Source: Actinobacillus sp. (lineage in GTDB: Bacteria; Pseudomonadota; Gammaproteobacteria; Enterobacterales; Pasteurellaceae). Taken from it: a DNA stretch of 41,297 nucleotides. Below, one piece after another: positions 33,086 through 39,071 of this stretch. The DNA lies in NCBI GenBank assembly GCA_020026075.1, contig JAHHQZ010000012.1, positions 1 through 41,297 of the forward strand, given 5' to 3'. A program made the position numbers and the translations under genes. The notes beneath the pieces were generated by a model. It worked only from the letters and a program-made list of their open reading frames with translations. It searched no databases and was not told the origin of the DNA. The stretch's first letter is position 1; each line of letters opens with the position of its first letter.

Positions 33086-35152
33086 TTATTGTAAAAGTGA
33101 AATGTCAGCCACTTGTAAGAAAAGGGCTTGCAATGCGTTGAGAATTGCTAGACGGTTTTGACGCAGTTTGTCTTCTTCGGCGTTCACCATTACGCCATCA
33201 AAGAAAGCATCGATTGGCGTACGCAAGGCGGCAAGTTTTTCTAACACTTGGGTGTAATCACGTTGTTCGATTAATGGTGCAATTTCAGCTTGTAAGGCGA
33301 GAACTTGCTCTGCTAATGCTTTTTCCGCTGGTTCAACGCATAGGCTGAGATCAATGTTGCCAATAGGATCTTTCGCTTTAGCTAAAATATTGCTAACGCG
33401 TTTATTGGCGGCAGCGAGAGCGGTGGCGGCCTCTAAGTGGCGGAATTGATCCACTGCACGAATGCGAGCGTCAAAATCCACAGGTGTGGTTGGACGGCGG
33501 GCAAGTACGGCTTGAATAACATCCACAGGTACACCTGCATCTTGGTACCATGCACGGAAACGACCAAGCATAAAATCAACCACATCATTTGCCACGTTGG
33601 CATTCGTTAGTTTATCGCCGAATAGAGTTTGAGCTTGTACGACTAAGTCGGTTAAATCCAACGGTAGTTGTTTTTCTACCATAATGCGTAACGCACCGAG
33701 TGCTGCACGGCGTAAGGCGAATGGATCTTTATCCCCTTTTGGTAACTGACCAATGCCGAAAATCCCAACGAGGGTGTCCATTTTATCTGCGAGAGCAACA
33801 CTGCACGCAACGAGTGAATGCGGTAAATCATCGCCAGCAAAACGTGGCATATATTGTTCATTTAAAGCAACTGCCACTGTTTCATCTTCGTCGTTAGCAC
33901 GGGCATAGTGCATACCCATTACGCCTTGCGTGTCGGTAAATTCAAACACCATATTGGTCATTAAATCACATTTAGAAAGTAAACCAGCACGTTTGGCAAG
34001 GGCTGCGTCTGCTCCGATTTTTTCTGCAATTATTCCGGCCAAGGCTTCAATGCGTTGAGTTTTATCACGCAACGTACCGAGTTGTTTTTGGAATAATACG
34101 GTTTCTAAACGTTCTAAGTTAGCAGACAGCGGTTGTTTGAGATCTTGTTCAAAGAAAAATTCTGCGTCAGCTAAACGTGGGCGCACCACTTTTTCATTAC
34201 CTGCGATGATAGCCTGTGGATCCTCTGGATTGATGTTTGACACAAAAATAAAGTGCGGTAGCAATTTGCCATTTTTATCGTAAACAGGGAAGTATTTTTG
34301 GTCGCCTTTCATTGTGTAAACTAAGGCTTCGGCAGGGACTTTTAGGAAACGTTCTTCAAAGTTAGCGGTTAATACATTTGGGTATTCAACAAGTGCGGTA
34401 ACTTCTTCAAGTAAGTCTTCTTGAATATCGGCAACACCGCCTAGTTCAGCTGCTTTGGTTTGAGCTTTTTCTAAAATAATAGCTTTACGTTGGTTGAAGT
34501 CAGCGAAGACTTGACCACGTTCGGCGAGCATTTGTGGGTAGTCGTCTGCTTGTGGCAGGCTAAAAGAAGATTCGCCTAAGAAACGATGACCACGAATGAT
34601 ACGGTCATTAGCAATGCCGAATAATTCGCCTGGAATGAGTTCATCGCCGAGTAACATTGTTACAGTGTGAACAGGACGCACGAATTGGTCATTTTTATCG
34701 CCCCAGCGCATTGTTTTTGGAATCGGTAAAGCATTTAACGCCTCTTGAACCAAACCTGCGAGTAAATCTTTACTGGCTTTTCCTTCCACAGTGGCACGGT
34801 GCATTAGCCATTCACCTTTGTCGGTTTTAAAATGTTCTGCTTGTTGGATATCAATACCGCAACCTCTTGCCCAACCTAATGCCGCTTTGGTTGGATTGCC
34901 ATCAACATCAAAAGCAGCACTTAGGGCAGGGCCTCGTTTTTCGATGGTTTTGCTTGGTTGTTCGGTGGAAAGACCTAAAACTTTTATCGCTAAACGGCGT
35001 GGGCTTGCGAACCATTCAATGCGATCAAAGCTAAGATCTGCTTTTTTAAGGCCGCTTTCTACGTTTTGTGCAAAGGCCATTGCAAGTTTTTTTAGGGCTT
35101 TTGGTGGTAATTCTTCGGTGCCAATTTCGGCGAGAAAGGTTTCTTTTGTCAT
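33086..35152 (-). CDS. glyS: Glycine--tRNA ligase beta subunit
   Basis: Beta subunit of the alpha2-beta2 glycyl-tRNA synthetase, needed for tRNA binding and charging with the alpha subunit GlyQ. From 35152 it has 688 residues (similar to E. coli). Typical parts are TFLAEIGTEELPPKALKKLA at the N-terminus, PTKAALGWARGCGID, TMRWGDKNDQFVRPVH and GIFGIGQLPKGDKDPFALRRAALG. GAGTGATTAGT precedes ATG 35152; the frame extended to a GTG at 35161 is less likely. glyQ is not adjacent and lies outside the window. Two classical AAGTGCGGT cores are inside the gene (about 34252 and 34395), as is one half-site of the dispersed repeat. Confidence 0.97.
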   Translation of the reverse strand: MTKETFLAEIGTEELPPKALKKLAMAFAQNVESGLKKADLSFDRIEWFASPRRLAIKVLGLSTEQPSKTIEKRGPALSAAFDVDGNPTKAALGWARGCGIDIQQAEHFKTDKGEWLMHRATVEGKASKDLLAGLVQEALNALPIPKTMRWGDKNDQFVRPVHTVTMLLGDELIPGELFGIANDRIIRGHRFLGESSFSLPQADDYPQMLAERGQVFADFNQRKAIILEKAQTKAAELGGVADIQEDLLEEVTALVEYPNVLTANFEERFLKVPAEALVYTMKGDQKYFPVYDKNGKLLPHFIFVSNINPEDPQAIIAGNEKVVRPRLADAEFFFEQDLKQPLSANLERLETVLFQKQLGTLRDKTQRIEALAGIIAEKIGADAALAKRAGLLSKCDLMTNMVFEFTDTQGVMGMHYARANDEDETVAVALNEQYMPRFAGDDLPHSLVACSVALADKMDTLVGIFGIGQLPKGDKDPFALRRAALGALRIMVEKQLPLDLTDLVVQAQTLFGDKLTNANVANDVVDFMLGRFRAWYQDAGVPVDVIQAVLARRPTTPVDFDARIRAVDQFRHLEAATALAAANKRVSNILAKAKDPIGNIDLSLCVEPAEKALAEQVLALQAEIAPLIEQRDYTQVLEKLAALRTPIDAFFDGVMVNAEEDKLRQNRLAILNALQALFLQVADISLLQ
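34026..34045. repeat. Dispersed element half-site inside glyS
   Basis: GCAATTATTCCGGCCAAGGC; weak match to the consensus, encoding part of EALAGIIA on the coding strand. Could be chance. Confidence 0.4.
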
Positions 35153-35316
35153 ACTAATCACTCATTCATAAAAATTTGGTTATTCTACGGTAAACCTGCA
35201 AAAAGTTCAGCTTTTTTCTAAAAATGTGATAGAAAAACAACTTGCTAGATTAAGGATTGGGGAAAAGTAGAAAATGGATAAAATAGGTAATATATAGAAG
35301 AAAAGAAAAAAATGAA

Positions 35317-35406
35317 TGGCGGTGAGAGGGGGATTCGAACCCCCGATGCGCTTTCGCACATACACGCTTTCCAGGCGTGCTCCTTCAACCACTCGGACAT
35401 CTCACC
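35317..35406 (-). tRNA. tRNA-Ser (GGA)
   Basis: Read on the minus strand the gene starts GGTGAGATGTCCGAGTGG and has anticodon loop CTGGAAA with anticodon GGA. It has a long variable arm (GTATGTGCGAAAGCGCAT region, type II tRNA), a T-arm GGTTCGAATCC and an encoded CCA at 35317-35319. Acceptor GGTGAGA pairs with TCTCACC. It is 90 nt long, which fits tRNA-Ser. Confidence 0.96.
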
Positions 35407-35418
35407 GAATAGGGGCGC

Positions 35419-35447
35419 ACTATAAAGACTTCACTAAATAGCGTCAA
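35419..35447 (-). promoter_or_regulatory. tRNA-Ser promoter
   Basis: On the minus strand TTGACG (35447-35442), exactly 17 bp, TATAGT (35424-35419), then GCGCCCC as a GC-rich discriminator. It starts about 12 bp before the tRNA 5' end and is close to a sigma-70 consensus. Confidence 0.85.
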
Positions 35448-35449
35448 GC

Positions 35450-35478
35450 ATTTTTTTAGAAAAAATTCCGGCCTAGCA
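35450..35478. repeat. Dispersed element, single arm next to the tRNA-Ser promoter (copy 13)
   Basis: GCATTTTTTTAGAAAAAATTCCGGCCTAGC: one perfect arm with the A/T tract ending three bases from the tRNA-Ser -35 hexamer. Confidence 0.8.
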
Positions 35479-35571
35479 ACGTTTGTTTTAAAAGCGTACG
35501 TATAGGGCAGAAATTCTATTCAGAGACTAGATCAAAATAAAAATACTGCTAGAATAGCCACCTTTTTTGAG

Positions 35572-35610
35572 AGACAGTTCGTAACCATCCTGTCTATAAA
35601 CAAAACTAGG
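35572..35610 (+). promoter_or_regulatory. preQ1-I riboswitch
   Basis: P1 is AGACAG (35572-35577) with CTGTCT (35590-35595). The loop TTCGTAACCATC and the tail ATAAACAAAACTAGG match the compact H-type pseudoknot of preQ1 class I, close to the well-known Thermoanaerobacter form (shared GTAACC loop and AACAAAAC-AGG tail; loop CC with tail GG gives P2). It lies in the leader of yhhQ, the queuosine-precursor transporter gene. In this class preQ1 binding lowers expression. The fold was drawn by eye. Confidence 0.88.
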
Positions 35611-35613
35611 CTC

Positions 35614-35637
35614 AGCACGCTGTATCGGCGTGCTTTT
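35614..35637 (+). terminator. Riboswitch-linked terminator hairpin
   Basis: AGCACGC, loop TGTATCG, GCGTGCT then TTT. It stands four bases after the preQ1 aptamer, before the yhhQ start. The T-run is short. With the aptamer it may form a terminator-type expression platform, but a translational switch is also possible. Confidence 0.6.
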
Positions 35638-35682
35638 GGCTATGTGTCTCTCAAAAATGTCAGTAAACGCAGGGAGAACACA

Positions 35683-36489
35683 ATGCAAAATATTTCAACA
35701 ATACCCAACACTACAATATCCCAAACGCCAACTTTACTTGCTCGTATTAAACAGGAGTACACAACTTTTCGTGTATTAATCGGTGCCGTGCCGCCTGTTA
35801 CGCTAACTTTTTTCGTTTTAGCATTATTTGCAATGAATTTAATGGCGAATAAAAGTATTGATTTACCTTATAGCTGGATTGCGCTGGATTGCGGTTTTCT
35901 CGTGTCTTGGTTTGTGTCGCTGGCGATGGATATGCTCACAAAACATTTTGGCCCTAAAGCCGCCACGCAACTTGCGGTATTCGCCACAGTGGTCAATCTT
36001 TCATTATGTTTGATGTTCTATTTAGTTAGCCTTGTGCCAGGTACATGGGGCGAATCTTTTGTTCCTGGCCACGAGCAGGCGATTAGCACCGCCTTAAATC
36101 AAACCTTTGGCGGTACTTGGTTCATCATCGCGGGGAGTACGGTGGCCTTTTTGGCCTCATCAGTGGTGAACAATTTTTTAAATTTTTTTGTGGGGAAAGC
36201 GTTTAAAAAGAACCCAGATAGCCGTTTTGCCTATTTAACGCGCTCGTATGTGTCAACATTTTTTGCACAATTTGTAGACAATTTCCTGTTTGCGTTTTTG
36301 GTTAGCCGCACATTTTTTGGCTGGACGTTGGAGCAGTGTATCGTTTGCTCATTTTTTGGAATGGGCTTAGAACTGTTATGCGAGGCGATTTTCTCTCTAC
36401 AAGGTTATAAAGTGTGCAATCGCTGGAAACAAAATGGCGTAGGGCAGGTCTATTTTGACTATTTGAAACAACAAAAGTCGGGACGATAA
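35683..36489 (+). CDS. yhhQ: Queuosine precursor transporter YhhQ (COG1738)
   Basis: Inner-membrane transporter for queuosine precursors (preQ0/preQ1) that feeds tRNA queuosine synthesis. From ATG 35683 it has 268 residues and six to seven hydrophobic segments. It carries the family sequence IALDCGFLVSWFVSLAMDMLTKHFGPKAA, NNFLNFFVGKAFKK and RSYVSTFFAQFVDNFLFAFLVSR. AGGGAGA lies six bases upstream of 35683, while the longer frame from GTG 35644 has none. Expression is under the preQ1 riboswitch just upstream. The SDR gene starts one base after its stop. Confidence 0.92.
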   Translation: MQNISTIPNTTISQTPTLLARIKQEYTTFRVLIGAVPPVTLTFFVLALFAMNLMANKSIDLPYSWIALDCGFLVSWFVSLAMDMLTKHFGPKAATQLAVFATVVNLSLCLMFYLVSLVPGTWGESFVPGHEQAISTALNQTFGGTWFIIAGSTVAFLASSVVNNFLNFFVGKAFKKNPDSRFAYLTRSYVSTFFAQFVDNFLFAFLVSRTFFGWTLEQCIVCSFFGMGLELLCEAIFSLQGYKVCNRWKQNGVGQVYFDYLKQQKSGR

Positions 36490-36490
36490 A

Positions 36491-37147
36491 ATGAATGTAT
36501 TGATAACAGGAAGTTCTCAAGGTATCGGTTTAGGTGTGGCTGAAGAATTTCTAGCACAAGGCGCTACGGTGATTGGTCTAGATATTTTACCGAGTGGGCT
36601 AGAACACCCCAATTACACCCACTATGAATGTGATATTTTTCGTGATGATTTGCCAGAATTGCCAGAAATTCACGTGCTAATTAACAATGCGGGCGTGCAA
36701 AATTATGACGATGGGGCGGACGACATTGATATCAATTTGAAAGCAACCATCCGTGTTACCGAACATTACGCCATTCAACCTACCATTAAAAGTGTGCTAT
36801 TTATGGCCTCTGCAAGTGGGCGAACAGGGGCGGAGTTCCCACTGTATGCGGCAAGCAAAGGCGGGATGATCGCTTACATGAAAAATGTGGCATTGCGTGT
36901 AGCGCCTTTTGGCGCAACGTCCAACGCCTTATCACCAGGTGGTGTTTTGACCGATTTGAATGCTCATATTATTGAAAATCCCACGCTAATGCGTGCGGTG
37001 CTGGACGAAACGATGCTTAACCGCTGGGCAAGCGTAAAAGAAATCGCTCAATGGACTTATTTTGTGGCTGTCGTGAACCGTTCAATGACTGCGCAGGATC
37101 TGCTGATTGATAACGGTGAGGCGGCAAAATCCAACTTTATTTGGTAA
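36491..37147 (+). CDS. Short-chain dehydrogenase/reductase (SDR), substrate unknown
   Basis: NAD(P)-dependent oxidoreductase of the classical SDR family, 218 residues, slightly short. The cofactor loop is TGSSQGIG at 6-13, the structural motif NNAG is near 66-69, the catalytic Ser is in ASASG, and YAASK contains the catalytic Tyr and Lys. LSPGGVLTDL follows in place of the usual PG..T. It starts one base after the yhhQ stop, so it is translationally coupled and probably under the preQ1 riboswitch. A link with queuosine metabolism is suggested only by this context. No substrate assigned. Confidence 0.85.
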   Translation: MNVLITGSSQGIGLGVAEEFLAQGATVIGLDILPSGLEHPNYTHYECDIFRDDLPELPEIHVLINNAGVQNYDDGADDIDINLKATIRVTEHYAIQPTIKSVLFMASASGRTGAEFPLYAASKGGMIAYMKNVALRVAPFGATSNALSPGGVLTDLNAHIIENPTLMRAVLDETMLNRWASVKEIAQWTYFVAVVNRSMTAQDLLIDNGEAAKSNFIW

Positions 37148-37163
37148 ATTTCTAAAAATAACA

Positions 37164-37193
37164 AGGCCGGAATTTTTAGGAAAATTCCAGCCT
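37164..37193. repeat. Dispersed element, compact full inverted pair (copy 14)
   Basis: AGGCCGGAATTTTT and AAAATTCCAGCCT separated by AGG. It lies between the SDR gene and the terminator shared with the H-NS gene. Confidence 0.86.
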
Positions 37194-37221
37194 AAGATAG
37201 TTAAGTAACATTAGATAAAAT

Positions 37222-37251
37222 AAAAGCTAACCCTAGTAGGTTAGCTTTTTT
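37222..37251. terminator. Bidirectional terminator between the SDR and H-NS genes
   Basis: AAAAGCTAACC, loop CTAGTA region, GGTTAGCTTTTTT. The stem with A- and T-runs serves both convergent genes. Confidence 0.92.
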
Positions 37252-37256
37252 GTGGA

Positions 37257-37667
37257 TTAAAGTAAGAAATCTTCTTTACTTTTGCCGCTACGTTCCATTG
37301 CCGCTTGCATTGCTTTTGGCATTAAACCACGACCAGACCATTGCTGAACGCTACCATCTTCGTTAGTCCATTCGTATTTAGGCATAACTTTTTGTGTGCG
37401 CTTTTTCTCAACAGGCATTTGCTCAAAGGCAAGATCTTCTGGAGAAATACCGAGTTCACGCATTTTGTCGCGTAATTCGTTCAATACACGTTCTTTTTGC
37501 ATACGTTCTTGCACAAGCTGTTCTTCTTCCTCACGGCGCGCAGCAATGGCTTCACTGAACTTTTCAAACAAAATTTCAGCTTGTTCAAGTGGCATTTCAC
37601 TAAGGAATTTACGAATGCTGCGTTTATTGTTTAATAGTTTGAAGGTAGTATTTTCTGTCATTGGCAT
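37257..37667 (-). CDS. hns: H-NS family DNA-binding protein
   Basis: Nucleoid-associated silencer of AT-rich DNA. From ATG 37667 the protein has 136 residues: N-terminal coiled-coil oligomerisation part (about 8-75, with LSEMPLEQAEILFEKFSEAIAA), a charged linker, and a C-terminal domain KYEWTNEDGSVQQWSGRGLMPKAM. Canonical H-NS has WTGQGRTPK at the end of this stretch; here it reads WSGRGLMPK, so the QGR hook is replaced by RGL. AGGGAG lies seven bases upstream of the chosen start; 37661 (next ATG) is possible. It is divergent from the str operon with AT-rich DNA between. Confidence 0.88.
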   Translation of the reverse strand: MPMTENTTFKLLNNKRSIRKFLSEMPLEQAEILFEKFSEAIAARREEEEQLVQERMQKERVLNELRDKMRELGISPEDLAFEQMPVEKKRTQKVMPKYEWTNEDGSVQQWSGRGLMPKAMQAAMERSGKSKEDFLL

Positions 37668-37712
37668 AATTTGCTCCCTAATATTTAAGTGTAACTTGAA
37701 AACTTTCGCCAA

Positions 37713-37904
37713 TATTATTAGAAATTATTTTAGATAATGCAAATATTTTTTTTATAAACTATGAAATTATAGTTTGAATTAAATTAAGAAAATTATTTAT
37801 TTAAATAAAATAAATGAAGGGGATAATAATAAATTTGAGTAGATATATTTAAAATTATCGAGTATTTTTAATGCCTAATGACGAAAAAGAAGGCTATAAA
37901 TGAC
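37713..37904. other. AT-rich intergenic region between hns and rpsL
   Basis: About 190 bases, very A/T-rich, with runs such as AATTATTTATTTAAATAAAATAAAT. I find no gene. It may be a target of H-NS autoregulation, but no specific site can be named. Confidence 0.4.
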
Positions 37905-37933
37905 TTGACTTTGCTATGTCATAAGCCTAAAAT
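37905..37933 (+). promoter_or_regulatory. str operon promoter
   Basis: TTGACT (37905-37910), 17-bp spacer, TAAAAT (37928-37933), then a GC-rich CGCCGCC discriminator typical of stringently controlled promoters. It lies about 70 bp before rpsL. Confidence 0.85.
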
Positions 37934-38002
37934 TCGCCGCCTGTTCATTGTCGAACAGAACAAACCATTCTTTTATGAATAACTTTTAACTGGAGCTTTT
38001 TA

Positions 38003-38377
38003 ATGGCAACTATCAACCAGCTAGTACGCAAACCGCGTGTTAAAAAGGTTGCAAAAAACCTCGTTCCTGCATTGGAAGCTTGTCCACAGAAACGTGGTGT
38101 GTGTACTCGCGTATACACTACAACCCCTAAAAAACCTAACTCTGCGTTACGTAAAGTATGTCGTGTCCGTTTAACTAACGGCTTCGAAGTAACTTCTTAC
38201 ATCGGCGGTGAAGGTCATAACCTTCAAGAGCACAGTGTTGTGCTTATCCGTGGTGGACGTGTGAAAGATTTACCAGGTGTGCGTTATCACACTGTACGTG
38301 GTGCACTTGACTGTGCAGGCGTTAAAGATCGTAAACAAGCACGCTCTAAATACGGCGTTAAACGTCCTAAAGCTTAA
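38003..38377 (+). CDS. rpsL: 30S ribosomal protein S12
   Basis: S12, at the decoding centre; 124 residues, the standard length. The streptomycin-relevant lysines are both wild-type (TTPKKPNSALRK and GGRVKDLPGVRYH). ACTGGAGC lies upstream of ATG 38003. It heads the str operon, followed by rpsG after 120 bp. Confidence 0.99.
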   Translation: MATINQLVRKPRVKKVAKNLVPALEACPQKRGVCTRVYTTTPKKPNSALRKVCRVRLTNGFEVTSYIGGEGHNLQEHSVVLIRGGRVKDLPGVRYHTVRGALDCAGVKDRKQARSKYGVKRPKA

Positions 38378-38422
38378 TGGATCTCCGTTAAGTAAGGCCA
38401 AACGCTATATTACATTTAATCC

Positions 38423-38457
38423 CTCAACTCCAGTTTTGAGCATTAGCTCACATTGAG
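38423..38457 (+). promoter_or_regulatory. rpsL-rpsG intercistronic stem-loop (probable S7 target)
   Basis: An inner hairpin TGAGC-ATTA-GCTCA (38437-38450) sits inside an outer CTCAA/TTGAG pair. In E. coli the rpsL-rpsG spacer binds S7 for autoregulation. This fold is in the same place, but equivalence is inferred. Confidence 0.5.
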
Positions 38458-38497
38458 TTTTGGATAATCCTGAAAAAATTATTACGGAGAATTTACA

Positions 38498-38968
38498 ATG
38501 CCACGTCGTCGTGTTATTGGACAGCGCAAGATCCTTCCAGATCCGAAATTCGGTTCAGAATTACTTGCTAAATTTATTAATGTTTTAATGGTAGATGGTA
38601 AAAAATCTATCGCTGAAAAAATCGTTTACAATGCATTAGATACTCTTGCTCAACGTACAGGTAAAGAACCTTTAGAAGCATTTGATATTGCATTGGAAAA
38701 TGTTCGCCCTACTGTGGAAGTTAAATCCCGCCGTGTTGGTGGTTCAACTTACCAAGTACCTGTAGAAGTTCGCCCTGTTCGTCGTAACGCATTAGCTATG
38801 CGTTGGATTGTTGACGCAGCTCGCAAACGTGGTGATAAATCAATGGCTTTACGTTTAGCTAATGAATTATCAGATGCGTCTGAAAATAAAGGTGCAGCGG
38901 TGAAAAAACGTGAAGATGTTCATCGTATGGCAGAAGCGAACAAAGCATTTGCTCATTACCGTTGGTAA
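38498..38968 (+). CDS. rpsG: 30S ribosomal protein S7
   Basis: Primary 16S rRNA-binding protein of the 30S head, 156 residues. MPRRRVIGQRKILPDPKF, VNVLMVDGKKS-like segment, VEVKSRRVGGSTYQVPVEVRP and RMAEANKAFAHYRW are standard signatures. ACGGAGAATTTACA precedes ATG 38498. Second in the str operon. S7 normally represses its operon through the spacer upstream. Confidence 0.99.
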   Translation: MPRRRVIGQRKILPDPKFGSELLAKFINVLMVDGKKSIAEKIVYNALDTLAQRTGKEPLEAFDIALENVRPTVEVKSRRVGGSTYQVPVEVRPVRRNALAMRWIVDAARKRGDKSMALRLANELSDASENKGAAVKKREDVHRMAEANKAFAHYRW

Positions 38969-38989
38969 TACTTTAAAGTGCATCTTTTC

Positions 38990-39021
38990 AGGCTTCATCT
39001 CATAATACTGTGATGGAGCCT
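38990..39021 (+). other. rpsG-fusA intercistronic stem-loop
   Basis: AGGCTTCATC pairs with GATGGAGCCT (one T-G pair) across TCATAATACTGT. No T-run follows, so it is more likely an RNA-stability or processing element than a terminator. Confidence 0.55.
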
Positions 39022-39071
39022 TATCCATATTTAAAAATTCAATTTATTGATTCCAAAAAAAGGAAAAACAA

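Noticed and set aside
35207..35392. Minus-strand 61-codon frame
   Set aside because: It is read through tRNA-Ser and has no gene-like features.
38003..38377. Streptomycin-resistance changes in S12
   Set aside because: Both critical lysines are wild-type.
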